Positions 1 to 6,974 of a stretch of DNA of 10,747 nucleotides are shown piece by piece (the stretch's first letter is position 1; every line of letters starts with the position of its first letter). The translations under genes and the position numbers were made by a program. Below the pieces are notes generated by a model, which had not been told where the DNA came from, did no database searches, and saw only the letters and a list, made by a program, of their open reading frames with translations. Location of the stretch: NCBI GenBank assembly GCA_946413885.1, contig CAMKMK010000066.1, forward strand, positions 1 through 10,747, read 5' to 3'. Source of the DNA: an uncultured Prevotellaceae bacterium (GTDB lineage: Bacteria > Bacteroidota > Bacteroidia > Bacteroidales > Bacteroidaceae).

Positions 1-88
1 GAGGGTACCGACCTTAATTTGTGTATGGCTCAAAAGATTTAGCGGACACCAATATTTATTATTAGGAAATTTTCTGAAAAGTTTCTTA

Positions 89-1654
89 TTATCTCTCTGC
101 CCAATCTCCTCTGTCCAGGTTGCGATAACCTATGGCTTCGGCAATGTGATGACTCTGGACTTTCTCTGAACTTTCGAGATCGGCAATGGTGCGGGCCACT
201 TTCAAGATGCGGCTATACGCACGTGCGGAGAGTTTGAGACGTTCCATTGCCATGCGAAGCATCTCGAAGGAGGCGGCGTCTGGTTCTGCGAACTGGCGAA
301 GCATCTTCTCTGTCATCTGGGCATTGCAATGTATACGACCTCTCGCACCGCCCTCGCCAATAGGGAGGGAACTGAAACGTTCCGTTTGTATCTTACGGGC
401 AGCTATGACACGCTCACGTATGCTGGCACTTGGTTCACCTGGCTGCATCTTCGAGAGCTGGGAGAAGGGTACGGTTTGGACCTCACAATGAATATCGATA
501 CGGTCCATCAAAGGGCCTGATATCTTGTTCAGGTAACGCTGGATTTGACCTGGCGTGCAGACACAATGCTTGGTAGGATGGTTGTAATAGCCGCAAGGGC
601 AGGGATTCATGCTGGCCACAAACATGAAGGAGCATGGATAGGTGACCGTATATTTGGCTCGAGATATATTGATGACGCGATCCTCGAGAGGCTGACGCAA
701 GACCTCGAGAACGGATCTTTGGAATTCAGGAAGTTCATCACAGAAGAGGACTCCATTGTGGGCCAAACTTATCTCACCTGGTTGAGGATTCTGTCCGCCT
801 CCTACCAAAGCGACTTGCGATATGGTGTGATGTGGACTACGGAAAGGACGCTTAGCAATCAGCGAACTCCCTGCCTTCAGTTGTCCAGCCACAGAATGTA
901 TCTGAGTAGTCTCGAGACTCTCCTGTAAGGTCAAAGGTGGCAAAATACTTGGCAATCGCTTGGCCAGCATGCTCTTTCCGCTTCCTGGAGGGCCTATCAT
1001 GATAAGATTGTGTCCGCCAGCTGCTGCAATTTCCAAAGCACGCTTCACCTGCTCCTGACCCTTGACATCAGAAAAGTCGAAGTCGAAATCTGTCTGGTGA
1101 GCATAGAATTCCGCACGCGTGTCTATATCGACGGGGTCAACATGGGCGACATCATTTAGGTGGCCAATTACTTGGTTGATATGACGGACTCCATAGACCT
1201 TAAGGCGGTTGACGACTCCTGCCTCATGGGCATTCGCCTCAGGCACAAAAAGACCCTCGTAGCCCAATTCACGGGCTTTGATGGCAATGGGAAGAGCACC
1301 CTTGATGGGTTGCAAAGAACCATCCAGACTCAACTCTCCCACCATCATGTATTGATCGAGATATCTGGTGGAAACCTGATTCTCAGTAGCCATGATGCCT
1401 ATCGCCATAGGGAGATCGAAACCACTGCCTTCCTTGCGTACATCGGCTGGTGCGAGATTGATGGTGATTTGACGTGTAGGGAAATCATAGCCGCTGTTCT
1501 CGATAGCTGCCATGATGCGCTCGTGACTCTCTTTTACGGCGTTGTCGGGCAGACCCACCAGAGCAAACCGTGTCCCACGGGTAGCATTGACCTCGATAGT
1601 GACAACAACGGCATCCAGGTCTTGCACAGCAGCGCTATAGACTTTCACGAGCAT
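89..1654 (-). CDS. comM: ComM/YifB family Mg-chelatase-like AAA+ ATPase
   Basis: Hexameric AAA+ helicase of the ComM/YifB family. ComM is known to drive branch migration when transforming DNA is integrated; in Bacteroidales this role is inferred. The N-terminal ChlI/Lon-like domain (about residues 1-165) precedes the AAA+ core. Walker A GPPGSGKS lies at 221-228, the family motif FRSPHHT near 271, Walker B GVLFCDELPEF at 301-311, a cysteine cluster (NPCPCG...CVC) at 350-366, the GPLMDRID arginine-finger region at 380-387, and the C-terminal LKLSARAYSRILKVARTIADL motif near 474-494. I chose ATG at 1654 over the in-frame TTG at 1690: the protein then begins MLVKVYSAAV as in homologues, and AAGGA lies just upstream. 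The 521-residue length is close to the family norm of about 510. The start overlaps the upstream lipoprotein gene by 10 bp, so the two are probably translationally coupled. A repeat-like insertion (SSLPIGEGGARGR) sits at residues 428-440. Confidence 0.95.
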   Translation of the reverse strand: MLVKVYSAAVQDLDAVVVTIEVNATRGTRFALVGLPDNAVKESHERIMAAIENSGYDFPTRQITINLAPADVRKEGSGFDLPMAIGIMATENQVSTRYLDQYMMVGELSLDGSLQPIKGALPIAIKARELGYEGLFVPEANAHEAGVVNRLKVYGVRHINQVIGHLNDVAHVDPVDIDTRAEFYAHQTDFDFDFSDVKGQEQVKRALEIAAAGGHNLIMIGPPGSGKSMLAKRLPSILPPLTLQESLETTQIHSVAGQLKAGSSLIAKRPFRSPHHTISQVALVGGGQNPQPGEISLAHNGVLFCDELPEFQRSVLEVLRQPLEDRVINISRAKYTVTYPCSFMFVASMNPCPCGYYNHPTKHCVCTPGQIQRYLNKISGPLMDRIDIHCEVQTVPFSQLSKMQPGEPSASIRERVIAARKIQTERFSSLPIGEGGARGRIHCNAQMTEKMLRQFAEPDAASFEMLRMAMERLKLSARAYSRILKVARTIADLESSEKVQSHHIAEAIGYRNLDRGDWAER

Positions 1655-2670
1655 AGATCCTTGGTCTTGGGCTCTATTTCTTTGAGCCAATCTGTTCCAC
1701 TGGCAATGATTTTTTGATCAGGACCTATCAATATATAATAAGGTAGGTCGCGAATCCCCAATTGGCGAACCAAGGGACTGCTCCAGCAACGGAAATCACA
1801 GAAACTGGCATAATTGATACTATCGCGTTTTTCAATCTCTGTAAGCTGCCTGTTATCCACCTCGAGCGAGTAACTCAAAGGTTCAACCTTGCCATGACTG
1901 TCGCGACGAAGATGGCGAGCGTGGAAAAGAGCACTTTGTGAACCACTTTTCCAGTTCGCCCAAAATACCATCAGTAGATATTTGCCCTTGTAGTCAGCCA
2001 AACTAACTATCTTGTGCCCTATGGAATCCTTCGTCATCTCACGAGTCTCAAGTTTGAAATCGGGCATTTTGCGTCCTTCAAGTGTCATCCCCTTGCTCCT
2101 GACATCATCAGCGAGAAGGGACAAAGAGACATCCTCAGGCAAAGCACGCAAGAGGCTGTCGTAAATTTCCTTTGTCTCCTCTTGGGTAGCTAAGTCGGAA
2201 AGGATAAAATAGCGGCCCAGCAGATATTGGCTCATATCGAGTGTAGGATTGGCGAGGATATAATTGCGTGCGATATCCTGCACTTCCTTATCACTCTTCT
2301 CATTGATTTCTTTTCTGAATTGGGTGTAGGTCTCATTATCCTTATCCCCCCTCACTTCAACACCATTCAGGTTTTGAGCATCGCCCTTGATTTTCACGAC
2401 ACCACCAGAATGGCCAAAGATGACCAACTCAGAATAATTGGGATAAAGAATGTGGTAGGTAGCCTTGCCATCGAGTTTTGCCACATATTCGAACTTCCCA
2501 TCACGGACGTGAAGAGAATCCACTTTGTTCAAACCGCCGTCAAGGCTATAAATCAAGAACTCACCTTGCTCGAGGTGAGCGAAGTTCCCTTGCAGTTGAA
2601 ACCGACCTTGAGAACCTCCGCAACTGAGCAGGGTGAGTCCGAATAATAGTGAATATAGTAAATTCTTCAC
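1645..2670 (-). CDS. DUF4369/thioredoxin-fold lipoprotein lacking CXXC
   Basis: Predicted lipoprotein of 341 residues. The start is GTG, supported by the signal peptide MKNLLYSLLFGLTLLSC directly after it; C17 is the lipidation site (LLSC lipobox). Residues about 22-115 resemble the DUF4369 beta domain found before TlpA/ResA-like thioredoxins in Bacteroidetes (GNFAHLEQGEFLIYSLDG...KVDSLHVRDGKFEY). Residues about 200-335 look like a thioredoxin fold: MPDFKLET, then GKYLLMVFWANW, then a cis-Pro-like loop RDLPYYILIGPDQKIIASG with P310. Where the family has WCxxC this protein has W240-K-S-G-S244, so both redox cysteines are missing. The only cysteines in the mature protein besides C17 are C291, C295 and C340. 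It is therefore probably not a classic disulfide oxidoreductase; a binding or scaffold role is inferred. It sits between the TPR lipoprotein, with no intergenic base, and comM. Confidence 0.85.
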   Translation of the reverse strand: MKNLLYSLLFGLTLLSCGGSQGRFQLQGNFAHLEQGEFLIYSLDGGLNKVDSLHVRDGKFEYVAKLDGKATYHILYPNYSELVIFGHSGGVVKIKGDAQNLNGVEVRGDKDNETYTQFRKEINEKSDKEVQDIARNYILANPTLDMSQYLLGRYFILSDLATQEETKEIYDSLLRALPEDVSLSLLADDVRSKGMTLEGRKMPDFKLETREMTKDSIGHKIVSLADYKGKYLLMVFWANWKSGSQSALFHARHLRRDSHGKVEPLSYSLEVDNRQLTEIEKRDSINYASFCDFRCWSSPLVRQLGIRDLPYYILIGPDQKIIASGTDWLKEIEPKTKDLCS

Positions 2671-4362
2671 TTATTTAACCAAGTTCTTAATGGTGTCTGC
2701 GTACTTGGCAAACTCCATATCCTTGGCAGCGCGGGCAGCCAGAGTGGCGTCCTGCTGGATAGCACTCTTCAGACTGTTGGCCAAAGTATTGGTGTCACCA
2801 GTACGAGCAGCCAGAACTGCCTGCAGATAACTGGTAATAGCGTCTGCATTCTTGATGCTGGAGAGTGTGCTCTTTGCGCTTGCATAGTCCTTTGCCAAAA
2901 TCTGAGCCAAGGCTGCACTGTTGGTAGCTACACCCTTCAGATTGGCAGCAGCCTGAGTGTAGTTGCCCTTTGCAATGTTCAGATTACCCATTACCTCGTT
3001 GAAGGTATTGGCACCACTACCCTGAGCCAGATAAGTCTCAGCTGCGCTTACATCACCGTTCTTCAGAGCCAAGAGAGCCAAATTGGTGTTCACCTCACTG
3101 GCATTCTTGTTGATATTCTTAGCCTGCTGCAGATAGCTGCCGGCAGCGCTCAAGTCACCCTTATTGATAGCCTGCTGAGCCAGATTGTTCAATGCACGAT
3201 AGTCGCTGGGGAACTGTTTGGTCAACGTCTCGTACCACTGCTTCTTGGTAGCCTCATCCTGAACCAAAGTATTGGCGCCATAAACCAGTTCTTCAACGCT
3301 CAACTTGGTAGGATCACTCTTGAACTGAGCCAATATCTGATCATCGCTGCGACCAATGACATCATAATTGACAATCAGACGAGCACGACGCAATTCAGGC
3401 AGGATACCTTCCTTGATGTCTGTGTAGACAGCACTCATGTTGCTGATTTGCTGCTCACGCTCCTCAGGATCCTTATACATGGAAAGCACGCGCAGGATAA
3501 CATCCTTGTCTTGCAGACTACTCTTGGAAACCAATTCCTGGAAACCTTCCCAGTCCTCAGCAGTAAACTTTGTATCCACGTCAGCATTCATCTTCAGTTT
3601 CTTCAACTCACCCTTCAGGTAATTTGAGCTGACATCCTGACGTCTCTCAGCCAACTTCTCGTTCAAAGAATATCTACCATCAGGTGAAGCATAAGCACTT
3701 ACCTCGATGCCCTGGAGAGCACGAGTCTCCTGATCGTCGTTGATTTCCTTCAATACTGCTACCAAATCCTTCATGCTGACACTCTGCAACTCGCTGGTTC
3801 GCAAGGTTGCTGCGTTGATGAGGAACTTGATGTTGGCCTCCTGCTTGTGAGCAATGATACGCTGCCAAGCATCAGGAGCGGTAGCACCAGTGATGGCGCA
3901 ACGGTTAAGCAATTCGCTGGTAGCCACAACACCATAACCTATCTTCACCTCAGGAATGCTGACAGTCTTCTTTCCCTTCTTTGCCTCGAAACGAGCATAG
4001 AGATCACTGTTGAGCATAGCGTCGTTGTAAGTGAAGTTTGTCTTCATTGTATAGTTACCGCCCACCTTATACTGGACAGTAGTAGCATTGCCTTGCACTT
4101 TCTCGCCCTGGAAAGTAGCACTTTGGCCTTCAGCCTCGCCACCTTCGTATTTCAAAACAGGGATGACAGTCACAACAGCCTTTTTCTTCATGTACTTCTC
4201 AGGGAAAGTACCATTGATCGTTGCAGGAACTTCACCGCCAATTGCTTCCAAAGGCGTGGGAGTAACAGTAAAATTGTCGGCGCTCAACTTGCCGAGTTTG
4301 CTACATGATGTCAGTGCGAACGCTGAGGTTGCAACCAACATGACAATTAATGATTTCTTCAT
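2671..4362 (-). CDS. OmpA-like and TPR-containing lipoprotein
   Basis: Predicted lipoprotein of 563 residues: signal peptide MKKSLIVMLVATSAFALTSC with C20 as lipidation site, so it is probably anchored in the outer membrane. Residues about 30-145 form a beta-rich domain I do not recognise. Residues about 175-338 resemble an OmpA C-terminal (peptidoglycan-binding) domain: GIEVSAYASPDGRYSLNEKL followed by AERRQDVSSNYL, with D228 and R240/R241 where OmpA has its diaminopimelate-binding Asp and Arg. A charged, mostly helical stretch of about 68 residues (255-322) separates this from the closing strand RRARLIVNYDVIG. Residues about 356-560 are TPR-like helices, such as ALNNLAQQAINKGDLSAAGSYLQQA and NTNLALLALKNGDVSAAETYL. 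It may link the outer membrane to the cell wall or scaffold an envelope complex; no exact function can be given. A Bacteroidetes-type promoter element lies about 65 bp upstream. Confidence 0.85.
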   Translation of the reverse strand: MKKSLIVMLVATSAFALTSCSKLGKLSADNFTVTPTPLEAIGGEVPATINGTFPEKYMKKKAVVTVIPVLKYEGGEAEGQSATFQGEKVQGNATTVQYKVGGNYTMKTNFTYNDAMLNSDLYARFEAKKGKKTVSIPEVKIGYGVVATSELLNRCAITGATAPDAWQRIIAHKQEANIKFLINAATLRTSELQSVSMKDLVAVLKEINDDQETRALQGIEVSAYASPDGRYSLNEKLAERRQDVSSNYLKGELKKLKMNADVDTKFTAEDWEGFQELVSKSSLQDKDVILRVLSMYKDPEEREQQISNMSAVYTDIKEGILPELRRARLIVNYDVIGRSDDQILAQFKSDPTKLSVEELVYGANTLVQDEATKKQWYETLTKQFPSDYRALNNLAQQAINKGDLSAAGSYLQQAKNINKNASEVNTNLALLALKNGDVSAAETYLAQGSGANTFNEVMGNLNIAKGNYTQAAANLKGVATNSAALAQILAKDYASAKSTLSSIKNADAITSYLQAVLAARTGDTNTLANSLKSAIQQDATLAARAAKDMEFAKYADTIKNLVK

Positions 4363-4427
4363 CTCTCAAATGTAATTTATATTGAACTTTTTATTGCTTT
4401 TTCCAGCATTTTCTGTTTTTGCGGGTG

Positions 4428-4435
4428 CAAAGTTA
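4428..4435 (-). promoter_or_regulatory. Bacteroidetes -7 element upstream of TPR lipoprotein
   Basis: On the minus strand this reads TAACTTTG, an exact match to the Bacteroidetes -7 consensus TAnnTTTG, within the 114-bp gap between the xerD stop and the lipoprotein start. It leaves a leader of roughly 60 nt. No TTTG is found at the usual 19-21 bp upstream; the nearest TTG is 26 bp away. Instead, a short AT-rich inverted repeat (4442-4456) fills that space. The transcription start is inferred, not known. Confidence 0.55.
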
Positions 4436-4441
4436 CACATT

Positions 4442-4456
4442 TATTATGAAATAATA
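4442..4456. repeat. Short inverted repeat between -7 and -33 positions
   Basis: TATTAT and ATAATA are perfect 6-bp arms separated by GAA. The repeat lies just upstream of the TAACTTTG element and downstream of the xerD stop codon. It could be an operator in the promoter spacer, or chance in an AT-rich gap. It has no GC in the stem and no run of T after it, so it is not a convincing terminator for xerD. Confidence 0.3.
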
Positions 4457-4476
4457 TCTTTCAAGAAACGTTTTTT

Positions 4477-5409
4477 TTAATACTTCTTCAAATTTCTTGG
4501 GTGATGCTCCAGAATTTCTTCTCTCAAGTGACTTCTGTCGATATGCATGTATATTTCTGTAGTTGAAATGTCCTCGTGACCCAGCATCGCCTGAATGGCA
4601 CGCAGATTGGCTCCTCCTTCCAGCAGATGAGTGGCGAAACTATGGCGAAAAGTATGGGGACTGATGTTCTTCTGAATATTTGCCTTTTGGGCATACTGTT
4701 TGATAAAGATAAAGAGGCTGATGCGGCTCATGTGGCGTCCACGCTTGGTAGACACAAAGACGTAATCTTCTTCCCCAGGTTTTACCTTAATGCTTTGGCG
4801 AGCCACAAACCATGTGCGAAGCTCTTCGATAGCTTTCCTGCCAACAGGAACAAGACGCTCTTTGCGTCCCTTCCCATGAACACGAATGAAGCCTTCTTCG
4901 AGATACAAATCACTGATTTTGAGATTGCAGAGTTCGCTAATCCTAAGTCCGCAGCTATATAGCATCTCTATGACAGCACGGTCTCGCTGACCCTCAGGTT
5001 TGCTCACGTCAATCACAGCTTCAATACGATCTATCTCTTCCAGACTCAGGACTTCTGGCAAATGTTTTCCGATCTGAGGGCTCTCGAGCAGTTCAGTTGG
5101 ATCGGTAGGAATCTCTTTCTCAAGGGTAAGAAAGCGATAAAAGGAACGTACCCCACTCAGGATACGGGCAGTACTTCGAGGCGATACACCCAAGTCTCTT
5201 AAAGTGCCGGCAAACTGATCAAGCTGTTCCAAGGTCACTAGCCTGTAATCGATACCCTCATCGGAATAGTAGTTGAGCAGCTTCTGCAGGTCCTTGATGT
5301 ACGCATCCAATGTGTTCTCTGTGTACGAACGCTCCAATCTGAGGTACTGGATATATCGTCTGAGGACACTTTTCTCCACAATTCCAACGTTATTTATCTT
5401 GAAATTCAT
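4477..5409 (-). CDS. xerD: Tyrosine recombinase XerD
   Basis: Site-specific tyrosine recombinase that resolves chromosome dimers at dif with XerC. The N-terminal SAM-like DNA-binding domain covers about residues 10-100 (YIQYLRLERSYTENTLDAY). The catalytic domain has the full active site: R156 (CGLRISEL), K180 (HGKGRKERLVPVG), H252 and R255 (HTFRHSFATHLLEGGANLRAIQ), H278 (MLGHEDISTTEIYMHID) and nucleophile Y287. Each lies eight residues after its E. coli XerD counterpart, so there is no internal gap. At 310 residues it has the usual length. It is divergent from aroQ, with start codons 42 bp apart, and its promoter appears to reach into aroQ. The close match to chromosomal XerD, including the conserved LLEGGANLRAIQ.MLGH segment, argues against an integron or phage integrase; XerC is the main alternative. 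Confidence 0.95.
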   Translation of the reverse strand: MNFKINNVGIVEKSVLRRYIQYLRLERSYTENTLDAYIKDLQKLLNYYSDEGIDYRLVTLEQLDQFAGTLRDLGVSPRSTARILSGVRSFYRFLTLEKEIPTDPTELLESPQIGKHLPEVLSLEEIDRIEAVIDVSKPEGQRDRAVIEMLYSCGLRISELCNLKISDLYLEEGFIRVHGKGRKERLVPVGRKAIEELRTWFVARQSIKVKPGEEDYVFVSTKRGRHMSRISLFIFIKQYAQKANIQKNISPHTFRHSFATHLLEGGANLRAIQAMLGHEDISTTEIYMHIDRSHLREEILEHHPRNLKKY

Positions 5410-5427
5410 AATTTCTTCCTATCTTTG
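5398..5427 (+). promoter_or_regulatory. Predicted aroQ operon promoter
   Basis: TATCTTTG at 5420-5427 matches the -7 consensus TAnnTTTG, with CTTG at 5398-5401, 18 bp upstream, as a fair -33 element. The -33 part lies inside the 5' end of xerD. Transcription would begin near 5434, leaving an A-rich leader of about 18 nt before the aroQ ATG at 5452. It overlaps the footprint expected for the divergent xerD promoter. Confidence 0.55.
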
Positions 5428-5433
5428 CCACGA

Positions 5434-5464
5434 CAAAAGTAAGTAAAAAACATGAGAATTCAAA
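5434..5464 (-). promoter_or_regulatory. Predicted xerD promoter
   Basis: On the minus strand a TTTG (5461-5464) lies exactly 19 bp from TACTTTTG (5434-5441), matching the Bacteroidetes pattern TTTG-N19-TAnnTTTG. The -33 part lies inside the first codons of aroQ. Transcription would begin near 5427, giving a leader of under 20 nt before the xerD ATG at 5409. Confidence 0.6.
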
Positions 5465-5895
5465 TTATTAATGGCCCAAACCTGAACCTTTTGGGGATTC
5501 GTGAGCCTGAAATCTATGGTAAGCGCGCGTGGGAAGATTACCTGAAAGAATTACGCAATCGTTACCGCGATGTTCGTATCGACTACTTCCAGAGCAACTT
5601 GGAAGGAGAGATTATCAACATGATCCAAGAGGTTGGTTTCGATCGTGATGGTATCGTGCTCAATGCAGGAGCCTACACACATACCAGCATTGCCATCCTG
5701 GATGCTATTAAGAGTGTGAGTACTCCCACTGTTGAGGTCCATATCAGCAACGTATATCAGCGAGAAGAGTTTCGCCGACATAGTGTAATCAGCCCTGCTT
5801 GCATGGGAGTCATTTGCGGTTTCGGCCTCGACAGTTACACGTTGGCAGTACAAGCGATTCTCAACAAGGTAGCGGATGATGCTGAAGAGAAGTAA
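5452..5895 (+). CDS. aroQ: Type II 3-dehydroquinate dehydratase
   Basis: Catalyses conversion of 3-dehydroquinate to 3-dehydroshikimate, the third step of the shikimate pathway, in the cytoplasm as a dodecamer (family knowledge). At 147 residues it has standard length. Visible motifs are NGPNLNLLG (7-15), IYG with the catalytic Y22 in the lid loop, SNLEGEIIN (48-56), the substrate-binding LNAGAYTHTS (70-79), VEVHISN with catalytic H97, and REEFRRHS (104-111), whose R108 probably closes the lid. The start gives the expected MRIQIINGPN N-terminus. It is the first gene of the rightward block; the next gene follows after 38 bp. Confidence 0.97.
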   Translation: MRIQIINGPNLNLLGIREPEIYGKRAWEDYLKELRNRYRDVRIDYFQSNLEGEIINMIQEVGFDRDGIVLNAGAYTHTSIAILDAIKSVSTPTVEVHISNVYQREEFRRHSVISPACMGVICGFGLDSYTLAVQAILNKVADDAEEK

Positions 5896-5933
5896 ATTAC
5901 GCTTCTGTAGACCTTGCGTAGAGAGCAATAAGA

Positions 5934-6575
5934 ATGACAGAGAACGACTCCATCGACGAGTACATCCTGCGTCACATTGACCCGGAAGGCGAGTATCTGC
6001 ATGCCCTTTGGCGAGACACGCAGTTGCGTCTTTCCTATGGTCAGATGGCGAGCGGGCACTTGCAGGGCAAGGTTCTGCGAATGCTTGTCCACATGGTACA
6101 GCCTCGCATGCTGCTCGAAGTGGGAACCTTCAGTGGCTATAGTGCTCTCTCTATGGCGGAGGCTCTCGAACCAGGTGCTGAATTGCACACGTTCGAGATT
6201 TTCGATGAACAGGAGGATTTCATCCGCAAATGGTTTGAGGGGAGTCCTTATGCTGACTTCCTTCATCTCCACATAGGAGACGCCTTGGAATTGGTTCCTC
6301 AGATGGATATCCAGTGGGATATGGCTTTCATCGATGCTGACAAGCGGCAATACGTGGATTACTACGAGATGATCCTTCCAAGAATGCGGAGGGGAGGTTT
6401 CATCCTGGCAGACAATACGCTTTGGTACAACCACGTCCTGGAGGAGCATCCTCGTGAGAGCGATATGCAGACACGTGGAGTTCAAGCTTTCAACACGTTG
6501 ATTGCGCAGGATCAACGTGTCGAGAAAGTCATCCTGCCCCTTCGCGACGGACTCACCATCATCCGTGTGAAGTGA
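5934..6575 (+). CDS. Class I SAM-dependent O-methyltransferase
   Basis: Member of the COMT-like family (Pfam Methyltransf_3), 213 residues, cytoplasmic. SAM-binding motif I is LLEVGTFSGYSALSMAEAL (60-78), with acidic E88 (HTFEIF) where the ribose hydroxyls bind. The metal/catalytic region is DMAFIDADKRQYVDYYE (129-145) with D134 and D136, then GGFILADNTLW (154-164) with D160 and N161. The C-terminus DGLTIIRVK is typical. The substrate cannot be read from the sequence. Family members include small-phenol methyltransferases and the Bacillus TrmR (YrrM) enzyme that methylates 5-hydroxyuridine at tRNA position 34; its place beside rbfA makes an RNA substrate worth considering, but this is inference. 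Confidence 0.9.
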   Translation: MTENDSIDEYILRHIDPEGEYLHALWRDTQLRLSYGQMASGHLQGKVLRMLVHMVQPRMLLEVGTFSGYSALSMAEALEPGAELHTFEIFDEQEDFIRKWFEGSPYADFLHLHIGDALELVPQMDIQWDMAFIDADKRQYVDYYEMILPRMRRGGFILADNTLWYNHVLEEHPRESDMQTRGVQAFNTLIAQDQRVEKVILPLRDGLTIIRVK

Positions 6576-6617
6576 CCTTCCTTTGAAACAAGAACAGAAA
6601 TAAAAAAGAAAAAAAGT

Positions 6618-6953
6618 ATGGAAACAACCAGACAAAACAAGATAGCAAGACTTATCCAAAAGGAACTGAGCGAAATGTTCCAGCGTCAAACCAGGGCAAT
6701 GCATGGGGTCTTGGTGAGTGTAAGTATCTGCCGCATCAGTCCTGACTTGAGTGTATGCCGTGTTTATCTCAGCGTTTTCCCCAGCGAACGAGCTGAGGAA
6801 ATTGTTGGGAACATCAACGAAAACGTTCGCCAAGTCCGCTATGAACTGGGAACTCGCGTTGGCAGACAGCTTCGCATCATTCCTGAATTGAAATTCTTCG
6901 TTGACGACTCGCTGGATTATGCTGAGCACATCGATGAGTTGCTGAAGAAGTAA
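6618..6953 (+). CDS. rbfA: 30S ribosome-binding factor RbfA
   Basis: Small KH-fold assembly factor that binds the immature 30S subunit and aids 16S 5'-end maturation and cold adaptation (family knowledge). At 111 residues the length is normal. Conserved features are the N-terminal TTRQNKIARLIQKELSEMF helix, the VSVSICRISPDLSVCRVYLSVF strand pair, and the C-terminal segment ELGTRVGRQLRIIPELKFF followed by DDSLDYAEHIDELL. The start ATG follows an A-rich stretch typical of Bacteroidetes leaders. The methyltransferase ends 42 bp upstream and the permease begins 21 bp downstream; an rbfA-permease pair is, to my knowledge, common in Bacteroidales. Confidence 0.95.
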   Translation: METTRQNKIARLIQKELSEMFQRQTRAMHGVLVSVSICRISPDLSVCRVYLSVFPSERAEEIVGNINENVRQVRYELGTRVGRQLRIIPELKFFVDDSLDYAEHIDELLKK

Positions 6954-6974
6954 AAATGTCTTCAAGTTTGCCCT

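Noticed and set aside
66..85. GAAA-TTTT/AAAA-TTTC inverted repeat just after the comM stop, as a terminator
   Set aside because: The stem is AT-only, interrupted by a bulge, and lacks a proper T run after it on the minus strand.
2..178. Plus-strand frame from the left edge (RVPTLICVWLKRFSGHQY...), perhaps a gene tail
   Set aside because: It has no start in the window, continues antisense into comM and matches nothing I recognise. Too short to judge.
1655..1690. Longer comM start at TTG 1690
   Set aside because: The twelve extra residues (MAQRNRAQDQGS) are not family-like, and ATG 1654 has an AAGGA sequence just upstream.
1160..1717. A 185-codon plus-strand open frame
   Set aside because: It is antisense to the conserved N-terminal domain of comM and shows no domain cues.
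4477..5409. The recombinase as a phage or transposon integrase
   Set aside because: Active-site spacing equals that of E. coli XerD, the length is standard, and it lies among housekeeping genes with no att-like repeat or phage gene nearby.
5898..5920. TACGC/GCGTA hairpin after aroQ as a terminator
   Set aside because: Only five base pairs with a 13-nt loop and no T run; the next gene is 14 bp further on and probably cotranscribed.
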